Shown: piece after piece, positions 26,326 through 35,361 of the stretch | Numbering within the stretch: position 1 is the stretch's first letter | Layout of the letters: each line of letters starts with the position of its first letter | NCBI GenBank assembly: GCA_949282265.1 | Contig: CASDOZ010000001.1 | Coordinates: 248,001 to 312,000 of the forward strand | Direction of reading: 5' to 3' | DNA: 64,000 nucleotides | DNA from: an uncultured Bacteroidales bacterium | GTDB taxonomy: Bacteria; Bacteroidota; Bacteroidia; Bacteroidales; Paludibacteraceae | Notes under the pieces: generated by a model | Told to the model about the DNA's origin: nothing | Databases searched by the model: none | What the model saw: the letters and a program-made list of their open reading frames with translations, nothing else | Made by a program: the position numbers and the translations under genes

Positions 26326-29106
26326 ATGAAGAAATATTTGTTTGCTGTTGTTTTCATGCTGTTGCTTTTTGGCTTTTTTTCCTGCAATTGCGGGCACGAC
26401 AAAAAAGTCATTGCATTTTCACAGTGTAGCGAAGATGAATGGCGCACGGCCATGAACAATGAGGTCTTGCAGGAAGCCTCGTTCCATCCTGATGTTGAAA
26501 TACGTATTAAAAGCGTCAAGGATGATACGCAGCAGCAAATCCGCGATGTGGAACAGTTCATTGCGGACAAAGTCGATTTGATTGTACTTGCGCCGAACGA
26601 GGCTATTCCGTTGACTTCGGTGGTGGAAAAGGCGATGGATGCAGGTATTCCCGTCGTGTTGGCCGACCGCAAGATAGCCTCGAAACGCTATACGGCGTTC
26701 GTCGGGGCGGACAACTATGAAGTCGGGCGCGATGCGGGTATTTACATAGCGGAACGTTTGAAAGATGGCGGCCGGATTCTTGAGGTCAGGGGCTTGGATG
26801 GCTCCACGCCTGCGACCGAACGTCATAATGGCTTTATGAACGTTATCGCTATGCATCCTGGAATAGAGGTAGTTTCGTCGGTTGATGGTGCCTGGTTCCG
26901 CGATGTGGCCAAAAAAAAGACGGAGCAGTTCCTTGCAGGAAACCAACCTGTCGATTTGATTTTTGCCCATAACGACCAGATGGCTCTGGGTGCTTATGAA
27001 GCCTACCGCGATGCAGGTCTGGAGCGTCCGGATATTATCGGCATAGATGCTCTGGCCGGGCCGAGCGGCGGCATACAAATGGTTTTGGACGATGTGATTG
27101 ATGCCACATTCTTTTATCCGACCGGCGGCGAGCGTGTCGTGCAAACAGCTCTGCGCATTTTGAATGGGGAATCGTATAGCCGAGATAACAAGCTTTATAC
27201 TGCAGTCGTGGACAAAACCAATGCTCGTGTATTGAAGTTGCAGACTGACCAGGTTACAGCCAAACAAAACCAGCTCCAACGTCTGAATGAGATATTGAAC
27301 GAAAGTCTAATGCAGTATTCTGTACAACGTTTTCTGCTTTTCGGCTCGTTGGCGGTTTTGTTGATAATTTGCGTACTGTTGCTTTTGCTGGTACGGGCTT
27401 ATCGTAAATCGAACCGCACCAACAAGTTGCTTGAGAGTCAGAATATAGCCATAAACAAACAAAAAGCCGAATTGGCCGAACAGCGTGATCAGCTGATGGT
27501 GCTTTCCAAAAATCTGGAAGAAGCCACACAGGCCAAACTGGTGTTTTTTACCAATATATCGCATGAATTCCGCACGCCGCTGACTCTGATTTCCGGCCCG
27601 CTTGACACTTTGATGGAACGTGAACAATTGAGTCAAGAAGGCCGGCAACTGGCATTGTTGATACAGAAGAATGTGCAAATATTGCAGCGGCTTATCAATC
27701 AGATTATTGATTTCCGTAAAGTTGAAAACGGAAAGATGAACATGTCTTTTGCACAGGGCGATTTTAAGCAATTCCTTTGCGGCATAACCGAATCATTCCG
27801 CAATTTGGCAGTTACCAAACATTTACATTTGAGTTTTATAGCAGCTGATGATGATTTTTTGTGTTGGTATGATGCGGAAAAGGTGGAAAAGATATTCTTC
27901 AATTTATTGTCAAATGCTTTTAAATATACGCCGGAGAATGGTAAGATCACGGTGGAGCTTGAAAAGAGGCTTTGCGACAATGGCTCTATGCTGCAAGTCA
28001 GGATTATCGATACCGGCGTTGGCATAAAAGCGGAACATGTACCACATATTTTTGAACGCTTTTATAAAGCGGATGAAGTGGCTTCTGGTTCGGGCATTGG
28101 CCTTGCTTTGACCAAGATGCTTGTCGAACTTCATGGTGGCACTATTTCGGTGCAAAGCGAATTAGGCAAAGGCAGCACGTTTGTTGTTGTGCTTCCGTTT
28201 TTGCAGTCGAAAAATAGTTCGCCGATGGAATCGGCGAATATATCGGAAATACCTGCCGAAAGTACTGTTTCAGGTACAGTTTTGGTAAAGAATGAACCTC
28301 TTTCTGATAAAACCATCAGCGAAAGTTCTGAAAAACCACTTATACTTATTGTAGAGGATAATACAGATGTTCGTTTGTACGTAAAAACTCTTTTGTCGGA
28401 CGATTATGATTTGGTGGAGGCAGCTGATGGTTTAGATGGTTTCCAAAAGGCCGTGCAGCACATGCCTGACCTTATTATAAGCGATGTGATGATGGATGGC
28501 ATGGATGGTTTTGAGTTGTGCCGTCAATTGAAAGGTGATATTTCGACTTGCCATATACCGGTTATGTTATTGACGGCTTGCTCGCTTGATGAGCAACGTG
28601 CGCAAGGCTTTGAAAATGGAGCGGATGCATATATTCCAAAACCATTTAATGAGAATTTGTTGAAGGTCCGCATCCGCAGCATGATAGCCAACCGGAAGCG
28701 TCTCAAAGAATACTTTAACCGGAATTTAACTTTTGGAGATGGTAAGACGCGAATAACTGAAATGGACAAGAGTTTTATAGACAAGTTCAGGAAAATCGTC
28801 ATGGATAATTTGTCGGACAACGAACTGAATGTCGATGAAATTGGACGTAATCTGGGTATGTCGCGCATACAGCTCTATCGGAAAATTAAAGCTCTCACAA
28901 ACTATGCACCCAATGAACTGGTGCGTGCAATTCGTTTGAAGGAAGCCGGGCGGCTATTGATAAGTTCCGGATTGACTGTTGCTGAAATTGCTTATGATAC
29001 GGGTTTTTCATCGCCATCTTATTTTACCAAATGTTTTAAGGAATATTTCAATGAAAGTCCGACTGAATATCAAAACCGTTTGAAACACAGCCGTGGCGAT
29101 AGTTGA
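26326..29106 (+). CDS. Hybrid two-component regulator sensing fructose
   Basis: 926 residues from ATG 26326 (MKKYLFAVVFML). After an N-terminal hydrophobic signal/anchor (FFSC), residues about 30-325 form a periplasmic LacI/ribose-binding-protein-like sensor (KVIAFSQCSEDEWRTAMN, VDLIVLAPNEAIPL, VDLIFAHNDQMALGAYEAY). A membrane segment (FLLFGSLAVLLIICVLLLLLV), a HisKA H-box (FFTNISHEFRTPLTLISGP) and an ATPase follow (FNLLSNAFKYTPENGK, DTGVGI, GSGIGLALTKM). The receiver has its Asp in DLIISDVMMDGMDG, and an AraC HTH ends the protein (LTVAEIAYDTGFSSPSYFTKCF). This matches the Bacteroides fructan regulator type that binds monomeric fructose. It should activate the upstream locus. Confidence 0.93.
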   Translation: MKKYLFAVVFMLLLFGFFSCNCGHDKKVIAFSQCSEDEWRTAMNNEVLQEASFHPDVEIRIKSVKDDTQQQIRDVEQFIADKVDLIVLAPNEAIPLTSVVEKAMDAGIPVVLADRKIASKRYTAFVGADNYEVGRDAGIYIAERLKDGGRILEVRGLDGSTPATERHNGFMNVIAMHPGIEVVSSVDGAWFRDVAKKKTEQFLAGNQPVDLIFAHNDQMALGAYEAYRDAGLERPDIIGIDALAGPSGGIQMVLDDVIDATFFYPTGGERVVQTALRILNGESYSRDNKLYTAVVDKTNARVLKLQTDQVTAKQNQLQRLNEILNESLMQYSVQRFLLFGSLAVLLIICVLLLLLVRAYRKSNRTNKLLESQNIAINKQKAELAEQRDQLMVLSKNLEEATQAKLVFFTNISHEFRTPLTLISGPLDTLMEREQLSQEGRQLALLIQKNVQILQRLINQIIDFRKVENGKMNMSFAQGDFKQFLCGITESFRNLAVTKHLHLSFIAADDDFLCWYDAEKVEKIFFNLLSNAFKYTPENGKITVELEKRLCDNGSMLQVRIIDTGVGIKAEHVPHIFERFYKADEVASGSGIGLALTKMLVELHGGTISVQSELGKGSTFVVVLPFLQSKNSSPMESANISEIPAESTVSGTVLVKNEPLSDKTISESSEKPLILIVEDNTDVRLYVKTLLSDDYDLVEAADGLDGFQKAVQHMPDLIISDVMMDGMDGFELCRQLKGDISTCHIPVMLLTACSLDEQRAQGFENGADAYIPKPFNENLLKVRIRSMIANRKRLKEYFNRNLTFGDGKTRITEMDKSFIDKFRKIVMDNLSDNELNVDEIGRNLGMSRIQLYRKIKALTNYAPNELVRAIRLKEAGRLLISSGLTVAEIAYDTGFSSPSYFTKCFKEYFNESPTEYQNRLKHSRGDS

Positions 29107-29121
29107 GGATGTGAAAAAAAG

Positions 29122-29151
29122 CGGAACGGAATGACAATTACTCCCGTTCCG
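29122..29151. terminator. Hairpin terminator between regulator and deaminase
   Basis: CGGAACGG (29122-29129) pairs with CCGTTCCG (29144-29151) around a 14-base loop. T-rich sequence follows on the plus strand and A-rich sequence precedes it, so it can serve both convergent genes. Confidence 0.75.
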
Positions 29152-29174
29152 TTTCCTGTTTTTCCCTTAACAGC

Positions 29175-29642
29175 TTAATAAGGCGTTTTTTCTTCGTTGT
29201 TTTCCCACTCCATAAATGCCTTGATTGCCTCTTCCGGCAGCAACTGGATGGCTTTGATGCGCCTCTCCGCGAGCGGCAAGTCTATTTCTTTATAGATGAA
29301 CGAATCGTCGAATCCGATATTGCGTGCATCAGCTTTGGTGTTGCCGTAAAAAATCTTGTCTATGTGCGCCCAATAAATCGCACCCAAGCACATGGGGCAT
29401 GGTTCGCATGATGTGTAGATAGTACATCCGGACAAATCGAATGTGTTCAACAGTTTACATGCTTGTCTTATGGCGGAAACTTCCGCATGGGCAGTCGGGT
29501 CGCAATTTGCTGTTACACGGTTGGTTCCTGTAGCTACTACTTGGCCGTTTTTTACGATCACAGCACCGAATGGGCCGCCACCGTGTTTTACGTTCTCGCA
29601 TGACAAATTAATAGCCATGCGCATAAAATCTTGATCTTTCAT
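29175..29642 (-). CDS. Nucleoside/guanine deaminase
   Basis: 155 residues from the ATG at 29642, chosen because GGAGG sits 7 bases upstream. A longer in-frame start (29672) would cover this ribosome site. Zinc cytidine-deaminase fold: PTAHAEVSAIRQA (His ligand and catalytic Glu) and SCEPCPMCLGAIYWA (two Cys ligands). The IYWAHIDKIFYGNTKADARNIGFDDSFIY region is typical of bacterial guanine deaminases rather than the tRNA deaminase TadA. Product would be xanthine from guanine, for purine salvage. Confidence 0.85.
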   Translation of the reverse strand: MKDQDFMRMAINLSCENVKHGGGPFGAVIVKNGQVVATGTNRVTANCDPTAHAEVSAIRQACKLLNTFDLSGCTIYTSCEPCPMCLGAIYWAHIDKIFYGNTKADARNIGFDDSFIYKEIDLPLAERRIKAIQLLPEEAIKAFMEWENNEEKTPY

Positions 29643-29877
29643 AAAATAACCTCCTTCTTTATTGTGTGCCATTTGTCAGTAGACTCTTTCCGCTGTAATG
29701 GCAATAAAACTGATTTCTTTATTGTTTGTTTTCAACAACAGAAACAGACATTGCAACAAAGATAAAACAAAAAAATGGAAAAAGGATATCAGGAGGATTG
29801 ATATATTCAAAAAATATATTTGATAGGTTATGAAAAAATAGTGTTGGCAGACTTTTTTTATATTGTTGGAGTTTGTA
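29643..29877. other. AT-rich intergenic region
   Basis: Together with the promoter just downstream this makes about 380 bases between the divergent deaminase and phosphoglucomutase genes. A TATCTTTG element on the minus strand (29757-29764) could serve the deaminase. No gene or RNA was recognised. Confidence 0.5.
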
Positions 29878-29909
29878 TTTGCATAATGGTGTAAAAAAAC
29901 GTATTTTTG
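29878..29909 (+). promoter_or_regulatory. Promoter of the phosphoglucomutase gene
   Basis: TTTG (29878-29881), exactly 20 bases, TATTTTTG (29902-29909). A second -7-like TACCTTTG lies at 29914-29921. The leader to the ATG at 30024 is about 105 bases and shows no clear structure. Confidence 0.8.
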
Positions 29910-30023
29910 CCGTTACCTTTGCAAAATGGCGATTTATGATAAGCTTAAATTGTCGTAGTTTTGGATATTTGTGTTGGCAGAATCTTTTTTTAAGATGACA
30001 CTAATCTAAATACTAATATATTT

Positions 30024-31772
30024 ATGAACGATCAAGAGTTATTACAAGAAGTCATGAAAAAAGCCCAAATGTGGCTTGATGGCAATTATGATGCAGAAAC
30101 AAAAGCTGCTGTGCGGGAATTGATGTCTGCAGAAGACAAGACGGAACTTATTGAGTCTTTTTACAAGAATCTAGAATTCGGAACAGGTGGGCTTCGTGGA
30201 ATCATGGGTGTGGGTACAAACCGCATGAATATTTACACGGTAGGAGCAGCTACACAGGGTTTGAGTAACTATTTGAAAAAACAGTTTGCCGATTTGCCTC
30301 AAATCAGTGTATGTATCGGACATGATTGCCGGAATAACAGCCGTAAATTTGCGGAAATATCCGCCGATATTTTTTCGGCTAATGGAATCAAGGTTTATTT
30401 GTTTGAGGACTTGCGTCCGACGCCAGAAATGTCTTTTGCAATTCGGCATCTTGGTTGCCAGAGCGGTATTATTTTGACGGCTAGTCATAATCCGAAGGAA
30501 TACAATGGCTATAAAGCTTATTGGAGCGATGGTGCGCAAATGATCGCGCCGCATGATACGGCTGTTATTGACGAGGTAAACAAAATTCAGTCCGTAGATG
30601 ACATTAAGTTCCAGGGAAACAAGGCGTTGATTGAAATTATTGGTGCGGAAATTGACAAGTTGTATATTGAAAAAATCAAGACTTTGACTTTGTCGCCGGA
30701 CAGTATAGCGCGCAACAAAGATATGAAAATCGTTTATACGCCGATTCATGGTACGGGGGTACGTCTTGTGCCCATGTGTTTGAAGGAATTTGGCTTCACC
30801 AATATCATTCCTGTGCCGGAACAAAATGTCGTGAGCGGTGATTTCCCGACCGTAGTTTCCCCGAATCCAGAAGAACCAGCAGCATTATCTATGGCAGTAG
30901 CCAAAGCAAAGGAGACGGATGCTGACATAGTTATGGCTTCTGATCCCGACTCAGACCGTTTGGGTATTGCTGTAAAGAACGATGCGGGTGAATGGATTCT
31001 CTGTAATGGTAACCAGACTTGTATTTTGTTTACGTATTATATTTTACGTCGCTGGAAAGAGCTGGGCAGATTGACTGGTAAGGAATTTTGTGTTAAGACC
31101 ATCGTTACCACTGAAGTGATGAGGGATGTGGCCAATAAAATGGGGGTAGAGATTTTTGATTGCTATACTGGTTTCAAATGGATTGCGGCTATTATCCGGG
31201 AATTGGAAGGCAAACGCCAATACATAGGTGGCGGTGAAGAAAGTTACGGTTATTTGGCAGAAGATTTTGTCCGCGACAAAGATGCTGTGTCGGCTTGTGT
31301 GTTGATGGCGGAAATTGCTGCTTGGGCCAAGGACAACGGGAAAACGCTGTTTGAGTTGTTACAAGACATTTATGTGGAAGTCGGCTTTGGTAAGGAAAAA
31401 GGTATCTCCGTAGTACGGAAGGGTAAATCTGGTGCGGAAGAAATCCAACAAATGATGCGTGACTATCGCAATAATCCGCCCAAAGAAATAGCTGGTTCGC
31501 GGGTTGCTCTCATTAAAGATTATCAAACACTGATTGCAACTGAAACAGCAACAGGCAAGACAAGCAAATTGAATTTCCCTTGTACTAGCAATGTTTTGCA
31601 ATTCTTTACGGAAGATGGAACGAAAATTTCAGTGCGTCCATCGGGTACGGAACCTAAAATCAAATTTTATATTGAAGTTCGCGGCATCATGAAAAGCCGC
31701 GCCGATTATGCGGTAGCTGATAAAGCCGCTGCTGAAAAGATAGATGCAGTGCGTGCGTCTTTGGGCGTATAA
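30024..31772 (+). CDS. Phosphoglucomutase/phosphomannomutase
   Basis: 582 residues, the long form common in Bacteroidota. Interconverts hexose-1- and hexose-6-phosphates. All four active-site loops are visible: phosphoserine in ILTASHNPKEYNGYK, metal loop MASDPDSDRLGIAV, sugar loop IGGGEESYGYL and phosphate loop VRPSGTEPKIKFYIEV. It has its own promoter and terminator, so it is a single transcription unit. Links glycolytic intermediates to cell-envelope sugar synthesis. Confidence 0.93.
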   Translation: MNDQELLQEVMKKAQMWLDGNYDAETKAAVRELMSAEDKTELIESFYKNLEFGTGGLRGIMGVGTNRMNIYTVGAATQGLSNYLKKQFADLPQISVCIGHDCRNNSRKFAEISADIFSANGIKVYLFEDLRPTPEMSFAIRHLGCQSGIILTASHNPKEYNGYKAYWSDGAQMIAPHDTAVIDEVNKIQSVDDIKFQGNKALIEIIGAEIDKLYIEKIKTLTLSPDSIARNKDMKIVYTPIHGTGVRLVPMCLKEFGFTNIIPVPEQNVVSGDFPTVVSPNPEEPAALSMAVAKAKETDADIVMASDPDSDRLGIAVKNDAGEWILCNGNQTCILFTYYILRRWKELGRLTGKEFCVKTIVTTEVMRDVANKMGVEIFDCYTGFKWIAAIIRELEGKRQYIGGGEESYGYLAEDFVRDKDAVSACVLMAEIAAWAKDNGKTLFELLQDIYVEVGFGKEKGISVVRKGKSGAEEIQQMMRDYRNNPPKEIAGSRVALIKDYQTLIATETATGKTSKLNFPCTSNVLQFFTEDGTKISVRPSGTEPKIKFYIEVRGIMKSRADYAVADKAAAEKIDAVRASLGV

Positions 31773-31796
31773 CGACAACTTAAAAAATAAAAACCT

Positions 31797-31843
31797 AAAC
31801 CACAACGTTAAAACATTCTGTCGGATGTTTTCGTTGTGGTTTT
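31797..31843 (+). terminator. Terminator after phosphoglucomutase
   Basis: AAACCACAACG (31797-31807) pairs with CGTTGTGGTTT (31832-31842), with inner AAAACAT/ATGTTTT pairing in the loop. T-rich sequence follows. Confidence 0.88.
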
Positions 31844-31941
31844 GTCAATTTTTTGCAGCACAGTTTGGTGGTAAGTGTGCAATTTGAAGAAGAACATGCT
31901 TAATTTATTTTGGAAATGACTGTTTTTTGGAATAAATGAGT

Positions 31942-31949
31942 TACTTTTG
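31942..31949 (+). promoter_or_regulatory. Candidate -7 box of the oxoamine synthase gene
   Basis: TACTTTTG matches TAnnTTTG and lies 62 bases before the ATG at 32012. The -33 region reads ACTG at the expected 19-base spacing, a partial match only. Confidence 0.45.
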
Positions 31950-32011
31950 CCGATGAAATAATTTATAACTTGTATAAACATAAAATTTTGTACCAATTTT
32001 TATTATAAAAA

Positions 32012-33286
32012 ATGAAAGATATTTTTGAAACAATCAAATCAATTCCTGGTCCGTTAGGACAATATCAAGGTAATGCAGATGGTTATTTCATGTTCCCAAA
32101 GTTGGAAGGTGAGATTGGCCCCGAAATGGTTTTTAACGGGAAAAAAGTTCTGAACTGGAGTCTGAACAACTATTTGGGCTTAGCGAATCATCCGGAAGTG
32201 AGGAAAGCCGATGCGGAAGGTGCAGCCAAGTTTGGCCTGGCAGCTCCGATGGGAGCTCGTATGATGTCTGGTGATACAGTTTATCACAAGAAATTGGAGC
32301 AGGATTTGGCAGATTTTGTTGGAAAACCGGCTGCTTATTTGATGAATTTTGGCTATCAGGGCATGGTGTCCATTATCGATGTAATGTGTAGTCGTTTCGA
32401 TGTCATTGTCTATGATTCGGAAGCCCATGCTTGTATTATGGACGGAATTTTCTTGCACAAGGCCAAAGGAGGCAAAAGCTTCGTTTATCCACATAATGAC
32501 ATCGATCGCTGCGAAAAGATGTTGAAGATGGCCGAAAACTATATTGACAAGGAAGGCGGAAAAGGCGGTATCTTGGTTGTTACTGAAGGTGTGTTTGGTA
32601 TGGCTGGCGATCTTGGTGCTTTGGACAAAATTGTTGCTTTGAAGAAAAAACACAGTTTCCGTATCTTGGTGGATGATGCACATGGTTTCGGAACTATGGG
32701 TAAAACTGGTGCCGGAACCCCCGAGCATTTTGGTTGCCAAGATGGAATTGACTTGCATTTCTGCACATTTGCAAAAAGTATGGCCGGTATCGGCGCTTTC
32801 ATCGCTTCCGAGCGTGAAATCGTTGACCATTTGCGTTTCAACATGCGTTCCCAGATTTTTGCAAAATCGCTGCCGATGCCAATGGTGATTGGAGCCATGA
32901 AGCGTTTGGAATTGCTGAAAACAGAAAATTCCCTGCGTGAAAAACTTTGGACAATTACACGTACCTTACAGGAAGGTTTGCGTAGCAAAGGATTCGATTT
33001 GGGACACACGCAATCACCTGTTACGCCGGTTTATTTCAAAGGTGGCGTAGGCGAAGGCACCAACATTGTTGTAGATTTGCGTGAAAATTATGGCATATTC
33101 TGTTCTATCGTTGTTTATCCGGTTGTACCGAAAGGTGTTTTGATGCTCCGCATTATACCGACAGCTGCACATACGTTGGAACACGTGGAACGTACCATTA
33201 ACGTATTCAGTGAGGTTAAGGAAAAACTTGCCGCTGGATATTATGATCATGAAATGCCGAATATGAACTTGATAAACAAAGGTTAA
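32012..33286 (+). CDS. Alpha-oxoamine synthase, probable cysteate acyltransferase (sulfonolipid)
   Basis: 424 residues, PLP fold type I, in the family of serine palmitoyltransferase, 2-amino-3-ketobutyrate ligase and 8-amino-7-oxononanoate synthase. NYLGLANHPEV, GARMMSGDTVYHKKLEQDLADF, ILVDDAHGFGTMGKTGAG and the PLP lysine in HFCTFAKSMAGIGAFI are all present. Family membership is certain. That it condenses cysteate with an acyl thioester (first step of capnine/sulfobacin synthesis) is inferred from the next gene, a cysteate-synthase-like enzyme, and the reductase in the same cluster. Serine palmitoyltransferase activity is the main alternative. A terminator follows, so it may be transcribed apart from the next gene. 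Confidence 0.75.
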   Translation: MKDIFETIKSIPGPLGQYQGNADGYFMFPKLEGEIGPEMVFNGKKVLNWSLNNYLGLANHPEVRKADAEGAAKFGLAAPMGARMMSGDTVYHKKLEQDLADFVGKPAAYLMNFGYQGMVSIIDVMCSRFDVIVYDSEAHACIMDGIFLHKAKGGKSFVYPHNDIDRCEKMLKMAENYIDKEGGKGGILVVTEGVFGMAGDLGALDKIVALKKKHSFRILVDDAHGFGTMGKTGAGTPEHFGCQDGIDLHFCTFAKSMAGIGAFIASEREIVDHLRFNMRSQIFAKSLPMPMVIGAMKRLELLKTENSLREKLWTITRTLQEGLRSKGFDLGHTQSPVTPVYFKGGVGEGTNIVVDLRENYGIFCSIVVYPVVPKGVLMLRIIPTAAHTLEHVERTINVFSEVKEKLAAGYYDHEMPNMNLINKG

Positions 33287-33298
33287 AGTTTTAGGAGA

Positions 33299-33335
33299 CG
33301 GAACGACGTGCATGTGTATGTCGTTCCGCTTTTTG
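33299..33335 (+). terminator. Terminator after the oxoamine synthase gene
   Basis: CGGAACGAC (33299-33307) pairs with GTCGTTCCG (33320-33328) around a 12-base loop, followed by CTTTTT. It suggests the downstream genes have a separate start of transcription or depend on read-through. Confidence 0.82.
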
Positions 33336-33431
33336 GCAAAACAGCATGTCCGCAAAGCCGACACAACTTTTTTGTTGCCGGTCTTTGTGTATTTGTATGT
33401 ATCATAAAATATATCATATTCAGAAAAACTT

Positions 33432-34664
33432 ATGAAATATCAACTCAAATGTAAAAAATGCGGTTACATCACGTCGGACTTTGCAACTTGGTTCAAACAA
33501 GAGCAAACATGCCCAAAATGCGGTAGTAAACATTCGGAGGTGGAGTATTTTACCGATTATGCCAAACTTAAAGATGTCTTTAAAACCCGGCCGGAAAACT
33601 TCTGGGCATATTTTGATTTCTTGCCCTTAATGGACAGGAAAAACATAATTACCTGCAATGAAGGAACACCCGATCTGGAAGAATGGGATTTCTTGGAGAA
33701 GTTTGCGGCGGAGCGTTACGGCGTGGAGTGCAAGGTGGTGGTTTGTCGTAACGACCTGAATGGCGGCACGCAGACTTTCAAGGATGTGGCCGGTGCACTT
33801 GGGGCTTCGATATTTCAGGAAAACGGTGTCCGTGAATATTGCGTGGCATCTACCGGTAATACGGCGACGGCATTTGCCAAATATTTGGCGATCGCCGGTA
33901 TTAAATTTACCAATTTCGCACCGTCCGATATAAATCCAGATTCGGTGGAGGAAATCCGTGCTTTGGGGCAGGAAGTCGTCTTGTCAGAAGGGAATTATGC
34001 GCAGGCCAAGAAGGAAGCGGCCGATTTTGCCGCACAAAACCATGTGCTCATCTCCACCGGCAACATTGACCCTATCCGCGTGGAGGCTAAAAAAACGATG
34101 GCCTTTGACTTCATGCGCCAGTTGGGGCAGTTACCAGATGTGTATATGCAAGCTGTCGGCGGCGGTACAGGCCCGATAGCGTTGGACAAAGGTGTGCGTG
34201 AATTGCAGAGCCATTTTGCTGGCCTGAAAACACCGCGCATGTTGCTTGCGCAACAGGATTTATGCGACCCGATGGTGCAAGGTTGGGAGATGGCGCGTGC
34301 CAAAGGCTTTCCGGAAGGCTTTGAAAACGACTATCCGACCATAGCGAATCCGCAGACGAAAGTTTCTATCTTGTCGGCCGGCGTTCCTGCCATGTTTCCT
34401 GTTATTGCGCCTATCGTCAAGAAGACGCAGGGTGATTTCTTGCGCGTTAAGGAGGCGGAATTACCTGCTTATGCACGGAAAGTATTCGATGAAAGGGGCA
34501 TTTATCTTGGTCCGGCATCCATTGTGTGCATAGCCGGATTTTATCAAGCGCTTGCCGAAGGAAAAATCCGCACGGGCGAAACGGTGTTGCTCAACATAGG
34601 CGAAGGTGCCGGACGCGCATCTGCTTTTGTGGAAGAAACCAAAAAAGCTGCCCCTATTTATTGA
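33432..34664 (+). CDS. Threonine-synthase-like enzyme, probable cysteate synthase
   Basis: 410 residues, PLP fold type II. An N-terminal zinc ribbon (CKKCGY near residue 10 and CPKCGS near 33) precedes the catalytic domain. The PLP lysine is in GGTQTFKDVAGALGAS, the phosphate/substrate loop in YCVASTGNTATAFAKYLA, and the glycine-rich loop in QAVGGGTGPIALDKG. Cysteate synthases, which make L-cysteate from phosphoserine and sulfite, belong to the threonine synthase family. This member differs from ordinary ThrC in the loops named, has no thrA/thrB neighbours, and sits directly after an oxoamine synthase. The cysteate assignment is inferred from that context. Confidence 0.7.
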   Translation: MKYQLKCKKCGYITSDFATWFKQEQTCPKCGSKHSEVEYFTDYAKLKDVFKTRPENFWAYFDFLPLMDRKNIITCNEGTPDLEEWDFLEKFAAERYGVECKVVVCRNDLNGGTQTFKDVAGALGASIFQENGVREYCVASTGNTATAFAKYLAIAGIKFTNFAPSDINPDSVEEIRALGQEVVLSEGNYAQAKKEAADFAAQNHVLISTGNIDPIRVEAKKTMAFDFMRQLGQLPDVYMQAVGGGTGPIALDKGVRELQSHFAGLKTPRMLLAQQDLCDPMVQGWEMARAKGFPEGFENDYPTIANPQTKVSILSAGVPAMFPVIAPIVKKTQGDFLRVKEAELPAYARKVFDERGIYLGPASIVCIAGFYQALAEGKIRTGETVLLNIGEGAGRASAFVEETKKAAPIY

Positions 34665-34713
34665 TGGCCCCGTTCGGGTTCTTGTTATTGAATGGATATG
34701 AAACCACTAACTT

Positions 34714-35358
34714 ATGGGAAATTTATATAATTTATTGATGCAGGATGTCCGCTTTGAGGAAGCGTTGAAAGCCTGCATGAATTGCGGTGTATGTACGGCC
34801 ATCTGCCCGGCAGCAGAATTTTATCCGTACGACCCGCGGAAAATATGCGATATTGTACAACGCCGGAACGAGGAGGAGATTGAAAACTTGCTCCGTTCCG
34901 ACACGATTTGGTATTGCGGGCAATGCATGTCGTGCAAGACACGTTGCCCCCGCGGCAATATACCCGGCTCATTGATAAACATATTGCGCAAGGTTTCACA
35001 GGAGTTGGGCTATTTTGCCGACAGCCGTATGGGCCGCCAGCAATGCAGCCTTGTCGATGGGGTGGGGCGGAACATTCTGGAAATAGGTTATTGCGTCCAT
35101 CCTGACCGCATTGATCCGGCAAAGCATGTCGAGCAAGGGCCAATATGGAAATGGTATCGCGAAAATATCGAGGAAATAGCCCCTAAATTAGGTGCCAATT
35201 ATCATGGCGATGGTCCGGGTGCCTTGCGCACTATCCGGAAAGAAAATTTGGAAGAAATACGCAAAATCTTTGAAGCAACCGGTGGAATCGAGCTTTTGGA
35301 GCAAATTAAACGCGAAGAGCCGGATGTTGCCAAATCCCACAAACATAAGATTGATTGA
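34714..35358 (+). CDS. Hdr-like 4Fe-4S dicluster subunit (HdrC type)
   Basis: 214 residues, soluble. Two [4Fe-4S] motifs are spaced as in HdrC/QmoC-type subunits: CMNCGVCTAICP (about residue 21) and CGQCMSCKTRCP (about residue 68), each Cys-x2-Cys-x2-Cys-x3-Cys. The C-terminal ~110 residues are helical with no known domain (ENIEEIAPKLGANYHGDG, EEIRKIFEATGGIELLEQI). It would wire electrons between the flavin subunit and the catalytic CCG subunit encoded 3 bases downstream. First gene of the Hdr-like set, 49 bases after the cysteate-synthase-like gene. Confidence 0.85.
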   Translation: MGNLYNLLMQDVRFEEALKACMNCGVCTAICPAAEFYPYDPRKICDIVQRRNEEEIENLLRSDTIWYCGQCMSCKTRCPRGNIPGSLINILRKVSQELGYFADSRMGRQQCSLVDGVGRNILEIGYCVHPDRIDPAKHVEQGPIWKWYRENIEEIAPKLGANYHGDGPGALRTIRKENLEEIRKIFEATGGIELLEQIKREEPDVAKSHKHKID

Positions 35359-35361
35359 ACG

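Noticed and set aside
33432-34664. Ordinary threonine synthase (thrC)
   Set aside because: Not excluded, but there are no threonine-pathway neighbours. Position beside an oxoamine synthase and SDR favours cysteate synthase, so confidence was kept moderate.
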